Origin: Cladorhizidae sp. MBARI D1340-BT2
Lineage: Eukaryota > Porifera > Demospongiae > Poecilosclerida > Cladorhizidae
Assembly: GCA_028752905.1 (NCBI GenBank)
Contig: JAQNBH010000012.1
Span: forward strand, 24,327,816-24,391,815
Direction: 5' to 3'
DNA: 64,000 nt
Shown in pieces: positions 1-11,400 of this stretch (the stretch's first letter is position 1; every line of letters begins with the position of its first letter). Both the position numbers and the translations under genes were made by a program. Below the pieces are notes generated by a model, which saw nothing but the letters and a program-made list of their open reading frames with translations, was not told the origin of the DNA and searched no databases.

Positions 1-460
1 TATTTACTTATTTAATTATTTATTATTTACTTATGTACTTATGTACTTACTTATTTACTTATTTAATTATTACTTATGTACTTATTATTATGTACTTACT
101 TATTTACTTTTATTATTTACTTATGTACTTATTATGCACTTACTTATTTACTTATTTTCTTATTTACTTATTTACTATTTACTTGTTTATTATTTACTTA
201 TGTACTTATTATGTACTTACTTATTTACTTATTTAATTATTTATTATTTACTTATGTACTTATTACAGTATGTACATGTACTTACTTATTTTCTTATTTA
301 CTTATTTACTTATTTACTTATTTACTATTTAATTGTTTATTATTTACTTATGTACTTTTACTTATATAATTATTTACTTATTTACTTACTTACATGTATT
401 TATTTTATTTTATTTACTTACTTATTTTCTTATTTACTAATATAAAGCAAACCCTTTGTT
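1..460. repeat. TTTA/CTTA tetranucleotide-rich microsatellite
   Basis: About 450 bp of irregular 4-bp repeats (tttacttatttactta, with tgtactta variants). Reading frames through it give only Tyr/Leu/Thr/Phe-rich low-complexity translations. It lies in the intron upstream of the first candidate exon and is cut by the window edge. Confidence 0.9.
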
Positions 461-528
461 TATCCTACATGCAATGGTGTATAATACGAGTGTGCACACA
501 TGTGCATGTACGTACCAAACAAACGCAG

Positions 529-768
529 GTCTGCCGGAACTCAAGTGGGCCAAGTTCTTGTGGACACAAAGAGGCTAAAAATCGTGAGCTCTGCAGACTC
601 GGAATTCCGGGACGAGATGAACCAATTTCTGGAGCTCAGGGAGGCAGCATTGCTCCCCATGGAGTATGGGAAGAGTCCGATCGTCAGGGATGCCCCAAAG
701 TGGTTCCAGCACCTGCTGCAAGAGAGTGACTCTGAGTATGAAGTGTCGCGCTGCTCGATGAATGAAAT
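529..768 (+). CDS. PIKFYVE: Candidate PIKfyve exon upstream of the Cpn60-like domain
   Basis: A non-repetitive, GC-balanced open stretch of about 80 codons between two repeat arrays. It is preceded by an AG acceptor (527-528) and followed by GTGAGG (769). It contains an acidic and hydrophilic segment with a DAPKWFQHLL motif. I could not align it to a specific part of PIKfyve; it would fall in the DEP-to-Cpn60 linker. The two-base phase at its end fits an acceptor at 1690. Coding status rests on openness, splice sites and position, so confidence is moderate. An alternative is chance-open intron sequence. Confidence 0.45.
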
Positions 769-857
769 GTGAGGATAAGGCTGAGGCATTTGGGAGTTGA
801 AAGGGAGTGAACCAGATGAAGGGAGGGCGTGTCAAGTTAAGGTGGTTGGGTGTGAAG

Positions 858-1475
858 AAGTTGTGGGGAGGTATGTATGTAGAAGTTTGGGGTGTAGATG
901 TTCGGAGGTGTAGCTGGATGATGTGTAGAAGTTGAGGGGAGGATACATAAAACTTGGGGGCGAGAGGGAATGCATAGAAGTTGGGAGGGAGAATGCATAG
1001 AAGTTGGGGGGGGAATGCATAGAAGTTGGGGGAGGGAATGCATAGAAGTTGGGGAGGAATGCTTAGAAGTTGGGGGGGGGAATGCATAGAAGTTGGGGGG
1101 GGAATGCATAGAAGTTGGGGGAGGGAATGCATAGAAGTTGGAGGGGGAATGCATAGAAGTTGGGGGGGGAATGCATAGAAGTTGAGAGGGAATGTATAGA
1201 AGTTGGGGGGGAATGCATAGAAATTGGGGGGGAATGCATAGAAGTTGGGGGGGGGATGCATAGAAGTTGGGGGAGGAATGCATAGAAGTTGGGGGGGAAT
1301 GCATAGAAGTTGGGGGGGAATGCATAGAAGTTGGGAGGGAATGCATAGAAGTTGGGGGGAATGCATAGAAGTTGGGGGGGAATGCATAGAAGTTGGGAGG
1401 GAATGCATAGAAGTTGGGGGGGGGGATGCATAGAAGTTTGGGGAAGGTGTGTAGAAGTTGAGGCTGAAGGTATGT
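858..1475. repeat. G-rich minisatellite, ~20-bp unit (gaatgcatagaagttggggg)
   Basis: Roughly 27 copies of a 20-22 bp monomer whose G run varies from 3 to 9. Left copies are degenerate, and the array is most regular from 970 to 1430. Long frames on the minus strand (FYAFPPN-like periodic peptides) are by-products of the repeat. The regularly spaced G runs could form G-quadruplexes on the + strand. It sits in the intron between the candidate 529 exon and the Cpn60 exon. Confidence 0.93.
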
Positions 1476-1689
1476 AGAAATGAGGGGATGGGGAGAGGGT
1501 GTACATTGCATATTATTGACTTGGTACAGCTATGCAAGTGTCGTTTTCATTCCACATGTGTTACATGTCCTTATCTCAGCCCTTCCAGCTACCCCTCAGG
1601 CCACGTTGCTCGCATCCGTTTAGGCCCCTCCCCTTCATCATCATCCACCACTCAATACGACCACTCTGTCACTCTCCTCCGTCTCCAAG

Positions 1690-2446
1690 CTCAAATGCAG
1701 CCATGACAGCTCCAAGGGCAACTCAAACAGTTCGCACAGATGTTTTGGCCAAAGACGTCATGGATATCAACGAGTACGTTTGCGTGAAAAAGATCCCCTG
1801 CGGACAGAGGACGGACAGCTCATTCACGTACGGAGTTGTCTGTTCAAAGAACGTCACACACAAAAAGATGCGGACCGAAATTTCTAATCCGACTGTTCTC
1901 CTCCTCAAGTGTGCCTTTGACTTTCAAAGACGTGAAAACCAGCTCTCTTCCTTCGACACTCTCCAACTCCAGGAGCACAAGTACCTCAACAACCTGGTCG
2001 ACAAGGTGAAGCCAAGCATCATTCTCGTCCAGAAATCCGTCTCGAGGTTGGCGCTGGAAGACTTGTTCAACTTGGGCATTGTCGTGGCGGTAAACGTCAA
2101 GCCTAGTGTTATGCTCCGTGTTGCCCGCTGTACAAGGGCGGAGATCATGACCTCACTCGATCAGCTCTTTTTCAACGTCCGCCTGGGAACATGCGGCAAG
2201 TTCTACCTGCGCAACTTCACGCTTGAGTCGGGCATCAAGAAGACCCTGATGTACTTTGATGTCTGCGAGCCGAGGCTTGGCTGCGTCATCTCTCTTCGGG
2301 GAGGCACAAATCGCGAGTTGAAGAAGGTGAAAAAAGTCGCCCAGTTTGGACTCCACCTTGCATACAACTCTTTCCTCGAGTCTTCCTTCTTGCTTGATGA
2401 ATTTGCATGGCCCGGGAAAGTCCAAGATTCTGAAGAGGATGAAGTG
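1690..2446 (+). CDS. PIKFYVE: PIKfyve exon: Cpn60/TCP1-like domain
   Basis: Encodes the chaperonin-like domain that binds the VAC14 scaffold in the PIKfyve complex. Recognisable family blocks are TVRTDV...MDINEYVCVKKIP near the start, VCSKNVTHKKM, LLLKCAFDFQRRE, LGTCGKFYLRNF, GCVISLRGG and the closing FLLDEFA. The acceptor is either 1690 (after a strong pyrimidine tract, ccgtctccaag) or 1701. Conserved coding is clear from about 1727. The donor is GTG/GTATGT at 2447 (phase 0). The reading frame stays open past the donor to 3001, noted separately. Confidence 0.93.
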
Positions 2447-5400
2447 GTATGTGTAACCTCTGAGCCCTACTCGTCGTCTTGTTCAACTCCAGAGGTTCCA
2501 CTCTACCCCTCGCTGGCGTACCCTCTTGATTCTTTGTCCCCTTCGGAACTTGTGAAGCGCCTGGATGCCCTTGTGCTCTATAAAACTAAAGAAAGTGACT
2601 CCCTAGCAACTGTGTCGACCACCCGCGGTGAAGAGGGAGACGGGGGGAATTCTTTGACCTCTCAACTTGCTGGGGTTACCAGAGGTGAGGAGGACAGGGC
2701 ACATTCCTTTATCCCCCAACTTGCTGGGGCTACTAGTGGGGCTCTTCAACCTGGACCTAACATGTTCTCCCCCCAACAAGTTCGGAAAGAACCCGATGTA
2801 GAGGGACACGGAAATATAGTAGCTTCCAATATACTGAAACCACAACTCAGGCACAGGTGGATTCCCATACTGATTTCAAGGATTTTCATGGCACTCAGTC
2901 TGATTCTCATGCTGACATTGTGGAATCCTCTACCAGATTTTCCGAATATGACAACTCCATGGTTTCTCCTCGCAAGATGGAATGTACAGAACAGGCTTTG
3001 ACACAAGTTGATTCTAATGTCACGGTCCAGGATCCAATATTGAAACTCGAATCTGTTGGAGTGGATGTCCTCACTAACTTGGCAGAGACTGAATTCAAGG
3101 TGGCCCTGAGACACCAGCTGATATCGGTTTCTCCCCGAGTTAAATTCAAAGTTCCATACCTTCAGACAGCAGCTGGCCGTGAAGCTGACGTCAGACAATA
3201 TCTGTCTTGGGTGATATACTGGTCTGTCCAGTTCACTCCAAAACTCAGAAGAACTTTAGCACCCCAAAACGCTCATGGGAAAACTGCTGGAGAAGACACA
3301 AATGAACAGGAATTAGTGGAAATGGAATTGACGAAGAAGCTCGTGGACAGCATTTTCCCCGAGGGGAGATCCGATTCTGGCACCGGCAGTGGTGATTCCA
3401 GTCAGGTGCGGAGTCAGGTCTCCCTCCAAAGTTACCATCACAAACCTTCGTACAAAAGTATTTCAGAGAATCCCCTTACCAGTTCTTTTCTCCTGCTTCG
3501 AGTGAACACTAATGAAATGCAAGCGGCTTTGGCGGATTTCCGAGCCCGTGCAGGACTGGAGACGGAAGACAACTCATTTTTCTTCAAGTCTGCGAAGATT
3601 GCCACGGATTATCGGCTTCCTCTTCAGAATGTGTTCAACAAGTACAAACAGTTTGAGATTGAGTTGGAGGAGGAGGAGGAGGAGGGGCAGGAGGAGGAGG
3701 ACGTGGGGAGAGGAAGAAGAAGAGGACGAAAAAGTAACTGGTGGAAGAGAAAGGGCAGGGAAGAATGTAGCAATGAAAGAATTTGTGAAAGCGCGTGCGA
3801 AGTTACACCTACTGGGGATGCGTCGGGTTCGGCCAAGGGATCGTGTGACCTGAGTGACTCTGACGATGAGAGAGATGTCGGTTTGACCTTTACGCTGGAG
3901 GCTGCGAACGAGGAGCAAGGAGAAGGAAAAGAAGAGGAGGATGAGGACCTGACCAACAAAGAAAATGAATTTGGGACAAGAACTTCAGGAACAGTGAGTC
4001 GGGAACAGACGCCCGGGATCGCTCGGTCCGGTAGGTCTGGTCACGAGGTTGGAAACATATTTCGGACCGGGACTCTGGAGGATATGAACCACGTCAACGC
4101 TCATTCGTGTACCTCCGGTAAAGATGCAGGGGAGTGTTTGCAGAATTGCAATCTGGATGCTAGCTACAGTGACACATGGCTCGGGATGCACCAGGTATGT
4201 GTGCCCTGTGTGTGTGTGTGTACCTACAGGTGTCTCTAGATGTACTGTGTGGATGTACACCTACAGGCGTGTGTGTGTGTACCTACAGGTGTCTATGTGC
4301 TGTGTGGGTATGCACCTACAGGTGTCTATGTGCTGTGTGGGTATGCACCTACAGGTGTCTATGTGCTGTGTGGGTATGCACCTACATGTGTCTATGTGTT
4401 GTGTGGATGTGCACCTACAGGTGTCTATGTGCTGTGTGGGTATGCACCTACATGTGTCTATGTGTTGTGTGGATGTGCACCTACAGGTGTCTATGTGCTG
4501 TGTGGGTATACACCTACATGTGTGTATGTGTATGTACAGGTGTGTATGTGTATGTACAGGTGTGTATGTACTGTGTGGGTGTGTACACCTACAGAGGTGT
4601 GTGTACACCTACAAAAATGTACAGGTGTCTATGTGACTGATGAATGTTCCTCTACAAAACCAATTGGACATTCTTCACTTTCATGGAGAAAGGTTCTATT
4701 TAGCCGTAAAATTAAAATAATCTTGCAGACAACACACAGATACTTGTAGATACGCTGTAGGTACATACCCACACAGCACATAGACACCTGTAGGTGCACA
4801 TCCACACACCACAATATCTGCTCGAGAGAGACCTAGCTCATTTTCAGTTAGGGACTTGCTATACTAGTAACTTTCATGATCTCGTTTGAGCGGCTCGAGG
4901 AATTAGCTACTTCTTCACTGGCTGTTCAAAAAGGAAGGAAGCAAGACTGTACTCATGTAGACCATTACCAGTTCAAGGCCATTTATAAATCACATGCACC
5001 AACATTGTGACAAGCAGTGTATAGTTAAACACAAAGTGTCTGTGCTATTTATAAATCACATGCACCAACATTGTGACAAGCAGTGTATAGTTAAACACAA
5101 AGTGTCTGGGCTATTTATAAATCACATGCACCAACATTGTGACAAGCAGTGTACAGTTAAACACAAAGTGTCTGGGCTATTTATAAATCACATGCACCAA
5201 CATTGTGACAAGCAGTGTATAGTTAAACACAAAGTGTCTGGGCTATTTATAAATCACATGCACCAACATTGTGACAAGCAGTGTACAGTTAAACACAAAG
5301 TGTCTGGGCTATTTATAAATCACATGCACCAACATTGTGACAAGCAGTGTACAGTTAAACACAAAGTGTCTGGGCTATTTATAAATCACATGCACCAACA

Positions 5401-8400
5401 TTGTGACAAGCAGTGTATAGTTAAACACAAAGTGTCTGGGCTATTTATAAATCACATGCACCAACATTGTGACAAGCAGTGTATAGTTAAACACAAAGTG
5501 TCTGGACTATTTATAAATCACATGCACCAACATTGTGACAAGCAGTGTATAGTTAAACACAAAGTGTCTGGGCTATTTATAAATCACATGCACCAACATT
5601 GTGACAAGCAGTGTATAGTTAAACACAAAGTGTCTGGGCTATTTATAAATCACATGCACCAACATTGTGACAAGCAGTGTACAGTTAAACACAAAGTGTC
5701 TGGGCTATTTATAAATCACATGCACCAACAGTGTGACAAGCAGTGTATAGTTAAACACAAAGTGTCTGGGCTATTTATAAATCACATGCACCAACATTGT
5801 GACAAGCAGTGTATATAGTTAAACACAAAGTGTCTGGGCTATTTATAAATCACATGCACCAACATTGTGACAAGCTGTGTATGGTTAAACACAAAGTGTC
5901 TGGGCTATTTATAAATCACATGCACCAACATTGTGACAAGCTGTGTATAGTTAAACACAAAGTGTCTGGGCTATTTATAAATCACATGCACCAACATTGT
6001 GACAAGCTGTGTATAGTTAAACACAAAGTGTCTGGGCTATTTATAAATCACATGCACCAACATTGTGACAAGCTGTGTATAGTTAAACACAAAGTGTCTG
6101 GGCTATTTATAAATCACATGCACCAACATTGTGACAAGCAGTGTATAGTTAAACACTAAGTGTCTGGGCTATTTATAAATCACATGCACCAACATTGTGA
6201 CAAGCAGTGTATAGTTAAACACAAAGTGTCTGGGCTATTTATAAATCACATGCACCAACATTGTGACAAGCAGTGTATAGTTCAACACAAAGTGTCTGGG
6301 CTATTTATAAATCACATGCACCAACATTGTGACAAGCAGTGTATAGTTAAACACAAAGTGTCTGGACTATTTATAAATCACATGCACCAACATTGTGACA
6401 AGCAGTGTATAGTTAAACACAAAGTGTCTGGGCTATTTATAAATCACATGCACCAACATTGTGACAAGCAGTGTATAGTTAAACACAAAGTGTCTGGGCT
6501 ATTTATAAATCACATGCACCAACATTGTGACAAGCAGTGTACAGTTAAACACAAAGTGTCTGGGCTATTTATAAATCACATGCACCAACAGTGTGACAAG
6601 CAGTGTATAGTTAAACACAAAGTGTCTGGGCTATTTATAAATCACATGCACCAACATTGTGACAAGCAGTGTACAGTTAAACACAAAGTGTCTGGGCTAT
6701 TTATAAATCACATGCACCAACAGTGTGACAAGCAGTGTATAGTTAAACACAAAGTGTCTGGGCTATTTATAAATCACATGCACCAACATTGTGACAAGCA
6801 GTGTATATAGTTAAACACAAAGTGTCTGGGCTATTTATAAATCACATGCACCAACATTGTGACAAGCTGTGTATAGTTAAACACAAAGTGTCTGGGCTAT
6901 TTATAAATCACATGCACCAACATTGTGACAAGCAGTGTATAGTTAAACACAAAGTGTCTGGGCTATTTATAAATCACATGCACCAACATGGTCACAAGCA
7001 GTGTATATAGTTAAATACAAAGTGTCTGGGCTATTTATAAATCACATGCACCAACATTGTGACAAGCAGTGTATATAGTTAAACACAAAGTGTGTCTGTA
7101 AATTGTCTACATGGATAGAGTTTTTAGTTTCCCTTCTTTTTTAACGGGTCAATCCAATACACTACAGCCAACTGTTTAAATGACCCTGTACCATATTGGA
7201 TCATGTACACTTATTAAACAACATTGATGTACATGATTTTATTGGTAGAGAGTTTCTATGATCACTTGTGGGTTTTCACATTCCCCCTTGTATAACTAAG
7301 ATAACCTCTGTATGAATATATGGAGACCACATGTATATATACCTAGACAACTAGGAATATACGAAGACTACATACACATGTATATATACCTAGACAACTA
7401 GGAATATATGAAGACTACATGTATATATACCTAGACAACTAGGAATATATGAAGACTACATGTATATATACCTAGACAACTAGGAATATGTGAAGACTAC
7501 ATGTATATATACCTAGACAACTAGGAATATATGAAGACTGCATGTATATATACCTAGACAACTAGGAATATATGAAGACTACATGTATATATACCTAGAC
7601 AACTAGGAATATATGAAGACTACATGTATATATACCTAGACAACTAGGAATATGTGAAGACTACATGTATATATACCTAGACAACTAGGAATATATGAAG
7701 ACTACATGTATATATACCTAGACAACTAGGAATATATGAAGACTACATGTATATATACCTAGACAACTAGGAATATATGAAGACTACATACATGTATATA
7801 TACCTAGACAACTAGGAATATATGAAGACTACATGTATAGGAATATATGAACAGCTGCATAAATATGGTGCGACCCTATTGGACCCTGGCAGTGCATACA
7901 GCTGCACTGCACTATCCAAGAGTTGGCCATTGACATGCCAGGCAAACGACAGTAAATCTTGGAACTCATGCCTGCATCTAACTCATGTGAATTCATGTGA
8001 ACCGGCTGCGCATGCAAGGATTAAATCACCAGCTACGTGAGCAAGGATTAAATCACACGTGATGTTCCATGATGTGATTACAGCAAGTGAGAAGAAGGCA
8101 GCAGCTAAAGATGAGCATGCTCAGTGTTCCTCCTACTGGCAAGTCCTGCAGCAGCTAAAGATGAGCATGCTCAGTGTTCCTCCTACTGGCAAGACCTGCG
8201 GCAGTTAAAGAGCTTCAACATGAGCATGCTTCAGTATATATTTCACAAAGACTAGATCTCTATCCATCTGCAGAGGAGACCGAGATGTCGGAAAAATCTA
8301 TAGCTGCGGCCAGCAAATGTGTGGCTGACCTACTCCAATGAAAGTTTCCATAATCCACTGCAAGCGCAAGGCCACTTGTGCATTCTGAGGAGGCTCATGT

Positions 8401-11400
8401 GAAGATTAGAAAGTAAACTTCAATGCCTGGAACAGCCTCAGCAAGGGGACACTTCACAAGTGAGGTTGTGATCTACGAGAGAGTACTGTTCGAATCTTGT
8501 AGGAAAAGGAAGTCTCTCCTCGTGTGATATACTGTAATGTTTTTCATGGAGTTACTGTCATTCCACGGAGGAAGCGAGGACGACCACTAAGGTAGGGTGT
8601 ACTGCACATCTACCTATCCCATATGCAGACCAACTTAATTAATATGACTAAGGCGAGTGATATTTTATAGCTAGGTAAAAATCCTTCACAAACAAGCTGT
8701 ACTTGAGATGATGAAATCGTGATTGTGCATGATGAAGACATTGATCACCCATCAGAACAGTCAGCCAGTCAGCAAGGGCCGCCTTGAGATCTGCAAGAAC
8801 GGGTTTGTGAAGACTAATATGGCCAAGGCAATCTCCAATCCAGACAATAGTGCTCGTGTACCACCTACAGACGATGAGGCAGAGACCTAGACTAATCATA
8901 ACCTCAATATCTGTTATCAAGTCTCCCAGCATGTGCGTTAATTACATTAACAACCAGTGTTGCAAATAGGCTTGATTAAATTAAAGTCACATTAATTATA
9001 TTCATGAAGTGGTTTTGGTCTAAATGCGCATGATTGTCATGCAGCATGAATTCCGTGATTTATACTGAACTATATTTGTTGGCCTGTCGACAAGAAGGAA
9101 TCAAAAGAAGACTTAACCAACCCTCATTTACATACAGGACCACCTTACCAATTTATTAACAAACGAAACAGATATACGATGCATGCCAAATATCCTGGTT
9201 TTTAAATTCGTATTTTTTTGGTGTGCATAGGTATATATTTTTTGTGTTGGCAGGGGTGTATTTAGGGGGGGGGCGGGGGGGGCATTCGCCCCCCCTTGTA
9301 TCATTCTCGCCCCCCCCTTTGAAATTAGACACCACCCTTATACATTACATACACCATCATTGTATCATTCTCGCCCCCCCTTATTTTTCCATATCTCAAG
9401 TTCGCCCCCCCTTGGCAAAATTTCTGTATACAACCCTGGTTGGGATCATAAATGTATTCTACATTCCATTCCCGTGTTTGTTTCCAGCACACTGACTGCC
9501 TGGACCCCATCAAGCATCAAGGCATATCCATTCTGTTTAGCAACACTTGCCATGACGGGCAGAAACACCAGCGGCCATGTCTGCCTCCTTGGTAAGACAC
9601 ACCCACTTCAGTTCACAAATACACACACACACTGGACCAACACCACACTGGGTTGAGGCAGGTTGAAGTAGGTTGACAATAGCTCTATGGGGACACACAC
9701 TGGACCAACACCACACTGGGTTGAGGCAAGTTGAAGTAGGTTGACAATAGCTCTATGGGGACACACACTGGACAAACACCACACTGGGTTGAGGCAGGTT
9801 GCCAATAGCTCTATGGGGACACACACTGGACCAAGTTGAGGCAGGTTGAAGTAGATTGCCAATAGCTCTATGGGGACACACACTGGACCAACATCACACT
9901 GGGTTGAGGCAGGTTGAAGTAGGTTGACAATAGCTCTATGGGGACACACATGAACCAACATCACACTGGGTTGAAGCAGGTTAAGTGCATGGTTGACAAT
10001 AATAGTCTTTGGGGACATTTTGCACACTGGAATGGTGTAAGATTGAGTGTAATCATCTCCCATTATGTGGACCAAACCCCATACTTTAATTAATGCCCTA
10101 TTCAATGTTACTCTAGTATTATTCCGATGTTCTACTACGGACATAATGACATAGCAATTGCAGACTTTCTAGAACGCTACTGATTCAGGTAAGACTGTAT
10201 TCCCATGGTAACCTTGCGGTTTGTATGGCCTACTGACTGGGCATGCTCAGATGACCCAGAATTTAATCTGAATTATTAAACTTGTGATAGCAAAAAGTAT
10301 ACTCATGCCTATTTCAACCCTCTCTCATTTGTCATACTTGTGGTGGATCAATAGGTTTTGTACTGTACAATATAGAGGGAGATATTTTTGAGTCAATAGG
10401 TTTCGTACTATATATAGAGGACTATATATAGATGGCAATATATTTTTTTAGGTTTTGTACTATATATAGAGGGTAGGAGTTTGATGTTAATTGGTTTCGT
10501 ACCGGATATAGAGAGAAATATTTTTGTAGGTTTGGTACTCTATATATGTGTAGAGGGATTGTTATGTATATACTAACTATATATTATCTAGAGGGCAATA
10601 TTTTTTATGAGTTTGATATTCGAGGATTGGATTCTAGGCATGTAAACTGTGACCATTAATCCCCTCAAACGATCCTGCTATATGTTATCTGTATGGCGGT
10701 TTATGAAATAACAATAACTTTGACACCACACATACACACACTACACACCACACATACACACACACACTACCCACTACACACACACACACACACAATACTT
10801 TCATATAAACACAATGCATAGATCACATGCACACCAACACACTCACACACATACACACACACACACTCATATATGCGTACATCACACAAACACAAGTACA
10901 TACATACACAGCACACACACAATACACTCATATAAACACATGCATACATCATACATGTACATATACACACACATGATTTTATTATGTAGGTATGGTTAAC
11001 GTGGTGTTGGGTACATAAGCTTATTACTAAGCTGGCACATGTGTCTATATATATTTAAAGCACCTACTTATTCTTAGCACTACATGTGTATGTACATATT
11101 AACCCACTCACTGTGTAAGTTATGCCAAAAGCTATCAACTAAATAAAAACAAAAAACGGTAATACATGTAAATCGATTGTAGGGTTCAAACATATCCTAT
11201 AGGTCAAAAAAAATATCTAAATTCTTCTATCACGTGCATACTGAATATGAAGGCCAGCACTGACCATTCAGAGTTCAAGCTGCTGTCACAAGGCGGTCAA
11301 GATGTCAGGTTGACTAACTGAGAACGGAGGATATGCTTTCTCCTGATGTGGACGGTGAGTTCGGACTCTCTGAAGGTGTAAGGAAGAAAGGGCAATGTCA

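Noticed and set aside
837..1537. Pro/Phe-rich minus frames of up to 320 codons
   Set aside because: They read through the G-rich minisatellite; three overlapping frames show the same periodic peptide.
3574..3959. Ser/Leu-rich minus frames
   Set aside because: Antisense of the poly-Glu stretch in the PIKfyve exon.
4994..7010. Long periodic frames of the INHMHQHCDKQC peptide
   Set aside because: Produced by a 66-bp satellite whose length is a multiple of 3. It is intronic between phase-matched exons, with no start context and an unspliceable layout.
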